This document shows positions 1 to 7,004 of a stretch of 64,000 nt of DNA, piece after piece. Each line of letters opens with the position of its first letter. Position 1 is the first letter of the stretch. A program made the position numbers and the translations under genes. A model generated the notes under the pieces. That model searched no databases and was not told the origin of the DNA. It saw only the letters and a program-made list of their open reading frames with translations. The DNA comes from an uncultured bacterium (GTDB lineage Bacteria; Cyanobacteriota; Vampirovibrionia; Gastranaerophilales; Gastranaerophilaceae), in contig CACYTP010000006.1 in NCBI GenBank assembly GCA_902777385.1, forward strand, positions 23,695 to 87,694. The letters run 5' to 3'.

Positions 1-1
1 T

Positions 2-250
2 GATGCAGGTATCAGAGCTTCATTGGATGACAGATCCGAAAGTATGAACTATAAAATCAGAGAAAGCTTACAGGATAAGAAAATTCCTTATGTTTGCGTA
101 ATCGGTGATAAGGAAATTGAGTCCGGTTCTGTTGCTGTTCGTGCCAGAGGTATCGGTCAAGTCGGCACTTTCAAGGTTGATGAATTTATTGATATCCTTG
201 AAAAAGAAATTAAGAGCCGTGCTAACGAATCTTTTGCTAAAAAAGATTAA
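2..250 (+). CDS. thrS: Threonyl-tRNA synthetase, C-terminal end (partial)
   Basis: Only the last 82 codons are in the window; the frame is open from base 2. The residues match the C-terminal anticodon-binding domain of class II threonyl-tRNA synthetase: a D-x-R-x-E-S-x-x-Y-K-I-R segment, then KIPYVCVIGDKEIESGSVAVR, the usual strand of this domain that ends in an Arg-rich G-x-G turn. The protein would charge tRNA-Thr in the cytoplasm; the catalytic core lies upstream of base 1. A strong hairpin terminator follows 30 bases after the stop. Identification rests on one domain but the motif order is characteristic. Confidence 0.9.
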   Translation, partial: DAGIRASLDDRSESMNYKIRESLQDKKIPYVCVIGDKEIESGSVAVRARGIGQVGTFKVDEFIDILEKEIKSRANESFAKKD

Positions 251-280
251 TAACAGAGAATGCAAAAGTTAAAATTATAA

Positions 281-308
281 GAGGACAGTTTGTTGCTGTC
301 CTCTTTTT
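281..308 (+). terminator. Intrinsic terminator of thrS
   Basis: A perfect 8-bp stem, GAGGACAG (281-288) with CTGTCCTC (296-303), a 7-nt loop and a following T-run. It lies about 30 nt after the thrS stop. Confidence 0.85.
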
Positions 309-446
309 ATGCCTCAAAGTATATTATTAAGATATGTAAAATATATATTGCGTATATGTTATAAAATTTTTTGTATTGGGCATACATGAAGTATAACCAT
401 TTTCTTTATTTTCTCCTACACACTAACCTTTTACACATTGAGATAA

Positions 447-470
447 GTCACCGAGAGGTGGCTTTTTTTT
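447..470 (+). terminator. Terminator-like hairpin with GNRA loop
   Basis: Stem GTCACC (447-452) pairs with GGTGGC (457-462), including one G-T pair, across a GAGA tetraloop, followed by eight T. No gene ends just upstream, so it may end a small RNA or be a second thrS terminator. Confidence 0.6.
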
Positions 471-576
471 AGCGTGAGCAGAGGTATGAGTCCGAAGGAC
501 GAAAGTCGAACAACAATCAACGAAAACGTTGAGTTTTTGTTGTTGTTGCGAGCGGTACCGTTTAATGCGAACGCAT

Positions 577-612
577 GCAGGCCAGCCTGCTCTTACAGAT
601 ACTTCGCTCGTA
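577..612. repeat. Dispersed repeat copy 1 (GCAGGC...CTTCGCTCG)
   Basis: About 36 bases align with 59914-59950 with only a few differences. Both share GCAGGC(C/A)AGCCTGC and ACAGAT(A/G)CTTCGCTCG. Both copies lie within about 100 bases of a pilin-like gene. Confidence 0.6.
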
Positions 613-631
613 TCTAGTGAAGATTATCGTA

Positions 632-668
632 AAAATAAAAAGCTCTCTGACATTTGATGCAGAGAGCT
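632..668 (-). terminator. Terminator of the pilin-like gene at 681-1454
   Basis: On the minus strand a 9-bp perfect stem (660-668 with 641-649) sits just past the stop codon and is followed by a T-rich run (complement of AAAAATAAAA). Confidence 0.75.
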
Positions 669-680
669 ATTGAAAAATAT

Positions 681-1454
681 TTACCACGGATAATCATTTT
701 TTATTTGCCAGTTATCACTTATGATTAGAGCAGCACATTGTGTTCCTGCACCCCAAATCCCATCAGCCTTTTTACAGCCGTTTTTGAGTTGGTTTCTATT
801 ACCTCCCTGACCGTTTGCAATAACAGTTCTGCCGTCATTGCCCAAACCTCTTCCGCTATTAGCTTCACAATAACTAAATAAAAATGTGTCCCTGCCCAAT
901 CGATTTGGTCCTGAATATGGTCCGTCAACATCTATTACTAAACGTCCTCTCGCATCACCTGTATGTGCGTAAGCTGTCCAGACAACGCAAGCTCCGTTAG
1001 GCATCTTTGCAGACCAGGAATAAGGGTGAACAAATTTGCCTGGTATCGCAAAATCTCCTACAATTCCGTTCATCTGTGTATATTCTCTATATGGTTTATC
1101 TTCATAGCAAAATATTTTATCTTGAGATGGAGCCTGAGGGTATAATTTCGCCCCTATTTTTTCGAATACCTTGTAGAAACAACTTTCCTGCATGTATGCA
1201 CCGTCAGCCCAACTTTCATCACATTGCCACTGGTGAATAGGTGTATTATCCTGATCTGCAGCAGCAGCTTCAGCTCCAACAGCTATTTGTGCATAAGTTT
1301 GTTTTAAACGATTTAATACTACGCCCTTCTGGTAGTTTTGGATTAATGCAGGTAATGTCATTGCTGCAACAACACCGATTATGCCGAGGGTAATTAGAAC
1401 TTCTGCTAACGTAAAACCGTTATGTTTTTCATGTACTTCAGAGTATGCAATCAT
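681..1454 (-). CDS. Type IV pilin-like / pseudopilin protein
   Basis: This 257-residue protein has a class III signal: a leader of about 13 residues ending in Gly, then F-T-L-A-E with Glu at +5 and a hydrophobic helix ending VVAAMTLPALIQNYQKG. Such proteins are cut by prepilin peptidase and assembled into type IV pili or type II secretion pseudopili; pilus, pseudopilus or adhesin cannot be told apart here. The C-terminal domain has Cys pairs, a D-V-D-G-P-Y-x-G-P-N-R-L-G-x-D-x-F motif and ends in DYPW. Both signatures recur in paralogues of this window. Start: ATG with GGAGG 7 bases upstream; a promoter lies at 1478-1506. This copy has no poly-G tract and an intact -1 Gly, so it looks constitutively expressed. 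Confidence 0.85.
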   Translation of the reverse strand: MIAYSEVHEKHNGFTLAEVLITLGIIGVVAAMTLPALIQNYQKGVVLNRLKQTYAQIAVGAEAAAADQDNTPIHQWQCDESWADGAYMQESCFYKVFEKIGAKLYPQAPSQDKIFCYEDKPYREYTQMNGIVGDFAIPGKFVHPYSWSAKMPNGACVVWTAYAHTGDARGRLVIDVDGPYSGPNRLGRDTFLFSYCEANSGRGLGNDGRTVIANGQGGNRNQLKNGCKKADGIWGAGTQCAALIISDNWQIKNDYPW

Positions 1455-1477
1455 ATTAAATCCTCCAATTTATTACT

Positions 1478-1506
1478 ATTATAGCACATTTATGTCCGAT
1501 TTTCAA
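1478..1506 (-). promoter_or_regulatory. Promoter of the pilin-like gene
   Basis: On the minus strand TTGAAA (1501-1506), a 17-bp spacer and TATAAT (1478-1483), about 25 bases before the ATG. Confidence 0.75.
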
Positions 1507-1575
1507 TATAATAAGACAAAAATATACTTAATAATAGGTCAAAATTGTTATATTATTACATTGTTAGGATTAAGT

Positions 1576-1902
1576 ATGTTAACAAAGTTGGACAGGAAAT
1601 CAATTGGTACTGAAATCAGATTGGCAAGAAAAGCTAAGAAGTTATCTCAATTTGAGTTGGCTGAATTAACAGGTCTGGATGAAAAACAAATATACAGAAT
1701 AGAGACAGGCTTAACAAGTCCCAAATTAGAAAATTTCATCAAAATTGCAGAAGTACTTGATATCAGCATAAAGCATTGTGAATTAATTAATTCGGATGTG
1801 CATCCGTACTGCAAAGAAATATTAAATATGATTTTAAATATATCCGAAGAAAAATTGGAAATATATTATCGGGTTATCAGAAGTTTATATGGCAACATAT
1901 AA
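1576..1902 (+). CDS. Xre-family helix-turn-helix transcriptional regulator
   Basis: 108 residues from the ATG at 1576. The frame is open further upstream, but that stretch crosses the neighbouring gene's promoter and looks non-coding. Residues about 8-65 form a Cro/C1-type HTH: I-G-x-E-I-R-x-A-R-K-A-K-K-L-S-Q-F-E-L-A-E-L-T-G-L followed by an I-Y-R-I-E-T-G recognition helix. The remaining ~40 residues are probably a small dimerisation tail. A single-domain repressor of this kind often controls a nearby gene. It is divergent from the pilin-like gene (681-1454) with about 120 bases between them, so it might regulate it; that is inference only. Confidence 0.75.
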   Translation: MLTKLDRKSIGTEIRLARKAKKLSQFELAELTGLDEKQIYRIETGLTSPKLENFIKIAEVLDISIKHCELINSDVHPYCKEILNMILNISEEKLEIYYRVIRSLYGNI

Positions 1903-1935
1903 CTGTAAAATAAGTAATCTTGTTTATGACAAGTA

Positions 1936-4152
1936 TTATTTAGTTTTTTTAGTTGTGGATTTGTTATTTGTTTTTTTGTTGTTTCTCTGGTTATTTTGGT
2001 GAGGGGAAGCCGAGTAGGATGTTTGGATACGTTTTACGCTGTATACATCCGGAATTGCCTGAATACAGTTGATAACTTTTTTCAGCGTGTCTATATTATC
2101 AAGCTCCATTCCAATTTCAATTACACCGAGCTTTTTATTAGTTTTAGCCTTTACATTTGCATAAGTTATATTTGTATTGTTGTCGGAAATAGCTGCAATA
2201 ATATCTTTAAGCAGTCCCATTTTCTCGCCTGTTTCAACACGAATTGTTGTTGTGTAAGTTTTATTCGTATTGTCGCCTGACCAGCGAATGTCAAGCAAAC
2301 GTTCAGGCGGAATGTTCTCGAGTGTCTTGCAGTCAATTCTGTGTACTGAAACACCTTTAGAACGGGTAACAACACCTACGATAGGTTCTCCCGGAATTGG
2401 CGAACAGCATTTTGCAAACGAGTAAAGCAACCCTTCCAGACCGATAATATCTTTTTCTGATTTTTTTCGGTTATATGTATGAAATGAAGTTTCGTGCTTT
2501 TGTTCCGGCTTTTTAAGTTTGCTCAATACCTTGTTAACCGTTGTTTCACCATAACCCAGTGCTGCAAGCAAATCATCCACAGACAGGTAATTCATTTGTT
2601 TTGCAACTTTTTCCAGTTCACCTGATTTTAAATGTTCATCAAATACAGCTTTTGTTAATTCGTGTTCAAGGTTCGTTTTGCCGACTTCTATATGGCTTTC
2701 ACGGTTATTCTTTTTGAACCACTGTTTTATTTTTGACGATGCCTGCTTAGTAACAACAAAATTCAACCAGTCAAGCCTTGGTGCAGGAGTTTTTGATGTT
2801 AAAATTTCAACTATATCTCCATTATTAAGCTTTGTGTCAAGCTGTGCTATTCTGCCATTAATCAACGCACCTACAGTTTTATTACCTACATCAGAGTGGA
2901 TACGATATGCAAAATCGACAGGTGTGGCATCTTTTGGCAAATCGAATACATCTCCGTTTGGAGTAAATGCAAATACCTGATCGGAAAATAAATCCATTTT
3001 TACGGAGTTAACGTAATCTTCTGCAGAGGTCATATCTTTGTCAAACTCTACCATTTTACGCATCCAGGAGAATTTTAAGTCAGCAGGATTACTTGCTTTT
3101 TGTGAACCTTTTTCTTTATATCTCCAGTGTGCGGCAACACCATATTCTGCTACTTCGTGCATTTCCCATGTTCTTATTTGAACTTCAAGAGGTTTTGAGC
3201 GAGGACCTATTACGGAGGTGTGCAAAGATTGGTACATGTTGCCTTTTGGCATTGCGATATAATCTTTAAACCTTCCGGGAATTGGCTTGAATTGTGAATG
3301 AATCAGCCCTAAAACTTCATAACATTCTTTTTCCGTGTCAACAATTACACGAACTGCAGTTATATCGTACAACTCATGGAAGGCAATGTTCAGACGTTTC
3401 ATTTTTGCATAAATGCTGTAATAGTGTTTTGCTCTTCCCGTAATCTGTGCATTTATGCCGTTTTTCTTTACGTCTTTTGAAATTTGGTCAATAAGCATAT
3501 TGACGGTCATTTCTCTTTCAGCTTTTGTTTGTGAAACAAGTTGTGCAATTTCAAAATATTTGTCAGGTTCTAAATATCTGAGAGATAAATCCTCCAGTTC
3601 AGCTTTAATTTTACCGATACCTAAACGATTTGCAAGCGGAGCAAAAATATCAAGAGTTTCCTGTGCAATTTTTTGCTGTTTATTCGCTGCCATAAAATTA
3701 AGAGTACGCATATTATGCAGTCTGTCAGCCAGTTTCAAAAATATAACTCTTATATCGTTTGCCATTGCTATGAATAGTCTGCGGAAGTTCTCAGCCTGCC
3801 GTTCTTCTTTTGATTTAAACTGAAGTTTGCCGAGTTTAGTTACTCCCTGCACAAGTGTCAGAACATCTTTGCCAAATTTCTCTTCTATTTCTTCAGGTTT
3901 TGTGTCAGTATCCTCTAAAATGTCATGAAGAAATGCTGCCATAATTGTATGACTGTCTGCCTTCAAATCCACAAGAATTTTTGCAACTTCTACAGGGTGG
4001 ATAATGTACGGTTCCTCTGAAACACGGTACTGCCCCTCATGAAGTTTTTTTGCAAATTCAAAAGCTTCTTCTATCTTTTTTATATCTGCCTCGTCACGCT
4101 TTTGCGAAATCAAGGTGTTTTTTATTTCATCAAATAGTGGTTTTTCAGGCAT
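1936..4152 (-). CDS. rel: Bifunctional (p)ppGpp synthetase/hydrolase
   Basis: 738 residues, the usual length of long RelA/SpoT homologues. Order: HD hydrolase with HDILEDT near residue 76, ppGpp synthetase domain (about 230-345) with GRFKDYIA and Y-Q-S-L-H-T, TGS domain (about 385-445), a conserved CCSPIPG segment, and a C-terminal ACT domain. The RFKD motif is the R-x-K-D form of bifunctional Rel enzymes, not the E-x-D-D form of synthetase-only RelA. It makes and degrades the stringent-response alarmone. The C-terminus is a Lys/Asn/Thr-rich tail. There is no Shine-Dalgarno; a TATAAT ends 6 nt before the ATG, so the mRNA may be leaderless. Confidence 0.95.
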   Translation of the reverse strand: MPEKPLFDEIKNTLISQKRDEADIKKIEEAFEFAKKLHEGQYRVSEEPYIIHPVEVAKILVDLKADSHTIMAAFLHDILEDTDTKPEEIEEKFGKDVLTLVQGVTKLGKLQFKSKEERQAENFRRLFIAMANDIRVIFLKLADRLHNMRTLNFMAANKQQKIAQETLDIFAPLANRLGIGKIKAELEDLSLRYLEPDKYFEIAQLVSQTKAEREMTVNMLIDQISKDVKKNGINAQITGRAKHYYSIYAKMKRLNIAFHELYDITAVRVIVDTEKECYEVLGLIHSQFKPIPGRFKDYIAMPKGNMYQSLHTSVIGPRSKPLEVQIRTWEMHEVAEYGVAAHWRYKEKGSQKASNPADLKFSWMRKMVEFDKDMTSAEDYVNSVKMDLFSDQVFAFTPNGDVFDLPKDATPVDFAYRIHSDVGNKTVGALINGRIAQLDTKLNNGDIVEILTSKTPAPRLDWLNFVVTKQASSKIKQWFKKNNRESHIEVGKTNLEHELTKAVFDEHLKSGELEKVAKQMNYLSVDDLLAALGYGETTVNKVLSKLKKPEQKHETSFHTYNRKKSEKDIIGLEGLLYSFAKCCSPIPGEPIVGVVTRSKGVSVHRIDCKTLENIPPERLLDIRWSGDNTNKTYTTTIRVETGEKMGLLKDIIAAISDNNTNITYANVKAKTNKKLGVIEIGMELDNIDTLKKVINCIQAIPDVYSVKRIQTSYSASPHQNNQRNNKKTNNKSTTKKTK

Positions 4153-4158
4153 GGTATA

Positions 4159-4190
4159 ATTATAATACGAGTTTTGATATTCATTTTCAA
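4159..4190 (-). promoter_or_regulatory. rel promoter, probably leaderless
   Basis: On the minus strand TATAAT (4159-4164) ends 6 nt before the ATG. TTGAAA at 4185-4190 lies 17 bp from an overlapping TATTAT (4162-4167). Either reading puts transcription start at or within a few bases of the ATG. Confidence 0.55.
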
Positions 4191-4227
4191 GAGAATTTAA
4201 AAAATTTCATACATAAGGATTATAAAC

Positions 4228-4512
4228 ATGATTAAAGAAACTACAGACGGATTTATCGTACAAATAAAAATTTCACCGAATGCATCTAAAAATGAAATTA
4301 TTAAAGATGATACGGGAATAAAAATTAAGCTTACTGCTCAGCCTATTGAGGGGAAAGCCAACAAAGCCCTGATAGAATTTTTATCAAAACAGTTCAAAAT
4401 TCCTAAAACATCTATATCTATCATAAAAGGGGAAACTTCAAAAGATAAAACCTTATTGATAAAAGTTTCCGACAGTGATAAAATAGCCTTATTAAAAGAA
4501 GTATTTAGTTAG
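4228..4512 (+). CDS. DUF167 / YggU family protein
   Basis: 94 residues with the DUF167 pattern: I-x-P-N-A-S-K-N-E-I near residue 16, then a Lys-rich L-T-A-Q-P-I-E-G-K-A-N-K-A-L centre and I-x-x-G-E-T-S-x-x-K at the end. The family is small, cytoplasmic and widespread, with no firmly assigned role. It starts a + strand operon with the secreted protein at 4526 and radA, with 13- and 16-base gaps. AAGGAT lies upstream of the ATG. Confidence 0.88.
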   Translation: MIKETTDGFIVQIKISPNASKNEIIKDDTGIKIKLTAQPIEGKANKALIEFLSKQFKIPKTSISIIKGETSKDKTLLIKVSDSDKIALLKEVFS

Positions 4513-4525
4513 GAGTATTTAGATT

Positions 4526-5614
4526 ATGAAAAAAAGAATATGTTTAGCTCTTGCTATTGGTGTTATATTAGCAACAAGCTTATCGGCGAGTGCATTTTCT
4601 TGGAAATTTTGGCAGAAAAGAAAAGTACCTGTAACTGTTGAAAATACTGTCAATAAAGCTGATTTTGAACTTATACCGACAATGAATACCGAATCCAATG
4701 CCAAAAATGTTGTCTGGGTCGGAACATTTCAGCTTGTATGGAATGATTTAATTGATGAACTCATAAAACAACCTGTTGAATTTGTCGGAACAAAATCCGT
4801 TATGGCTGATAATTTGAACAGAAAAGAATTCACAACTTCTGATTTATCTGAAAATTCATATTATAAAAAATGGGGATTAGCATCACCTGAGATAAAAAAA
4901 GAAATAGAAAAAGGTATAAAAGAAAAATTTAACGAAACGAGCGACATTTTAGACGGATTTGACTGGACACCTGCAGATGGCAAATATATTCTTTATGCAA
5001 TGTTAAAGAAAGATTTTCAATATATTAAACCTTTTGATAAACTTCCGGATGACAGTTTTATCGGAAGTGAGGGTAACGTTAAATATTTCGGTGCTGATGA
5101 AGATTCTGCAAGAGCACTAAAACGCTCGGTTAATGTTCTGTTTTATAACAACGACAATGATTATGCGGTTTCCCTGAAATCAAAACAAAATGATACTATT
5201 TATTTTTACAGGACTGATGACATGAAAACGCTCGATATTCTCTATAAAGATATGATGAATAAAGCCAATAAATATAACGGTACAAAATGGCTTACTCCTG
5301 TAGATGAGTTTAAAGCACCTAATCTTGATTTTAAGAACGAACGTGAATTTAGTGAATTATGCAATAAACCTATTAAAAATTCAGATTTAATGATAGGAAA
5401 AGCAATAGAAACAATACAATTTAAAATGGATGAAAAAGGAGTCGAACTGAAATCAGAAGCGGGCATGATGACTCTGAAAGCCGCTATGGCACCTTCACAT
5501 GATCCTGAACCAAGATATTTTTATTTTAATAACAGATATATAATATTCCTGCAGGAAAAGGATAAACCTTATTTTGCGATGAAAATCGAAGATGCAAAGG
5601 CTCTACAAAAGTAA
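4526..5614 (+). CDS. Secreted protein of unknown function
   Basis: 362 residues starting with a clear Sec signal peptide (basic KKR, hydrophobic stretch, cleavage likely after SASA near residue 24). The mature part resembles no family I recognise; it is Lys/Asp/Asn-rich with mixed helix and strand character and no cysteines in a clear pattern. It lies between the yggU-like gene and radA with short gaps, so it is probably co-transcribed. Export to the periplasm or surface is likely; a role is not assigned. Confidence 0.75.
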   Translation: MKKRICLALAIGVILATSLSASAFSWKFWQKRKVPVTVENTVNKADFELIPTMNTESNAKNVVWVGTFQLVWNDLIDELIKQPVEFVGTKSVMADNLNRKEFTTSDLSENSYYKKWGLASPEIKKEIEKGIKEKFNETSDILDGFDWTPADGKYILYAMLKKDFQYIKPFDKLPDDSFIGSEGNVKYFGADEDSARALKRSVNVLFYNNDNDYAVSLKSKQNDTIYFYRTDDMKTLDILYKDMMNKANKYNGTKWLTPVDEFKAPNLDFKNEREFSELCNKPIKNSDLMIGKAIETIQFKMDEKGVELKSEAGMMTLKAAMAPSHDPEPRYFYFNNRYIIFLQEKDKPYFAMKIEDAKALQK

Positions 5615-5630
5615 ATTCAGAGGATTATAA

Positions 5631-7004
5631 ATGGCAAAAGTAAAATCAAAATGGATATGTCAGGAATGCGGTTACGAAACGGCAGGATATTTGGGTAAAT
5701 GTCCGGAGTGCGGCAGTTGGGGTTCTCTTGTTGAAGAAGTCCAATTTGATGAAAAAGCTCCAAATGCAGCTGCAAATGAATTTGTTAATACGGAAAAACC
5801 TGAACTGCTTAAAGATATTCATATCGGTGAAGAAGTCAGGGTTAGTACAAATATTTCTGAATTCGACAGAATTCTCGGAGGAGGATTGGTGCAAGGTTCT
5901 TTGATTTTGCTTGCAGGAGATCCCGGAATAGGTAAGTCTACCATTACTCTTCAAACCTGCGGACAATTGTCTGATTCAGGCAAAAAGGTTTTGTATATAT
6001 CTGCGGAAGAAAGTTCTTCTCAATTAAAATTGAGAGCGGAAAGGCTTAGCATAAATTCCGATAACCTGTATATATATCCGCAAACTAATATGGAAAATAT
6101 AAAGGCTCAAATTGAAGAAATACAACCTGATTTCGTAATAATAGACAGTATTCAGGCAATTTACTCAAATAATGTGGCAAGTTCTGCCGGCAGTGTTTCT
6201 CAAATTAGGGAATGTACAAATATTTTAATGCATATCGCAAAAAGTAAAAATATAACAACTATTGTAATCGGGCATGTTACAAAAGACGGTAATATCGCCG
6301 GACCAAAAGTCCTTGAACACATGGTAGATACCGTTATATATTTTGAGGGTGACAAGTATAAATCATACAGAATGCTTCGCTCTATGAAAAATCGTTTTGG
6401 AAATACATCCGAAGTCGGTATTTTTGAAATGTGTGCCGACGGGCTGCGTGAAATAAAAAATCCTAATGAATTGTTCCTTAATGAGCGTTCAAGAGTTGCT
6501 GCTCCCGGGAGTGCAATAATTGTTACTAATGAAGGAACAAGACCGTTAATGGTTGAAATACAGGCACTTGTTGGTACTACTTCTTATGCAGCTCCAAGAA
6601 GGGTTACAAACGGCGTAGATTTAAGCAGACTACATCAAATACTTGCCGTTCTGGAAAAACGTGTAGGACTGAATTTTTCTAAACAGGACGTTTATGTCAA
6701 CGTTATGGGCGGTATAGAGGTTGATGAACCAAGTGCGGATTTAGGAATTGCTCTTGCTGTTGCTACTTGTGCAAGAGATGTTGTGGTTGATCCTCAGACG
6801 GTAATTATAGGTGAGATAGGATTATCCGGCGAAATTCATCCCGTTAATAATATTGAGAAACGTCTTAATGAGGCTGCGGCTGCAGGTTTTAAGAAAGCAA
6901 TTATCCCATACGCTAACAATGTACCAAAAGATTTTGATAAATTGAACATAATCAAGGTCAAACGGCTTGTTGATGCAATAGTATCGTGCGTTTCCGCAAA
7001 CTAA
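5631..7004 (+). CDS. radA: DNA repair protein RadA
   Basis: 457 residues, typical for RadA/Sms. Order: N-terminal four-Cys zinc finger (C-Q-E-C-G and C-P-E-C-G), a RecA-like ATPase with Walker A GDPGIGKST, the family-specific KNRFG motif, and a Lon-protease-like C-terminal domain (from about residue 345). RadA is a DnaB-like helicase that helps branch migration during recombination. It is the last gene of the yggU operon. Its stop abuts, with no gap, the stop of the convergent gene on the other strand. Confidence 0.97.
   Translation: MAKVKSKWICQECGYETAGYLGKCPECGSWGSLVEEVQFDEKAPNAAANEFVNTEKPELLKDIHIGEEVRVSTNISEFDRILGGGLVQGSLILLAGDPGIGKSTITLQTCGQLSDSGKKVLYISAEESSSQLKLRAERLSINSDNLYIYPQTNMENIKAQIEEIQPDFVIIDSIQAIYSNNVASSAGSVSQIRECTNILMHIAKSKNITTIVIGHVTKDGNIAGPKVLEHMVDTVIYFEGDKYKSYRMLRSMKNRFGNTSEVGIFEMCADGLREIKNPNELFLNERSRVAAPGSAIIVTNEGTRPLMVEIQALVGTTSYAAPRRVTNGVDLSRLHQILAVLEKRVGLNFSKQDVYVNVMGGIEVDEPSADLGIALAVATCARDVVVDPQTVIIGEIGLSGEIHPVNNIEKRLNEAAAAGFKKAIIPYANNVPKDFDKLNIIKVKRLVDAIVSCVSAN

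Larger units (their letters stand above)
309..631. other. Gene-free structured region with several hairpins
   Basis: No coding frame with a plausible start is seen here. The region holds a terminator-like hairpin at 447-470, a short GTCC-GAA-GGAC hairpin near 491-501 followed by GAAA, a nested hairpin near 509-549 whose inner stem is TCAACG-AAAA-CGTTGA followed by a T-run, and near 577-612 a sequence that recurs at 59914-59950 close to another pilin gene. It may be a decayed repeat region or may encode small structured RNAs; the sequence alone does not decide. Confidence 0.55.

Noticed and set aside
487..506. Active hammerhead ribozyme
   Set aside because: The C-U-G-A half of the catalytic core is not present; kept only as a low-interest finding.
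1381..1575. N-terminal extension of the Xre regulator to 173 residues
   Set aside because: The extension runs through the neighbouring gene's coding start and promoter; the HTH domain begins naturally just after the ATG at 1576.
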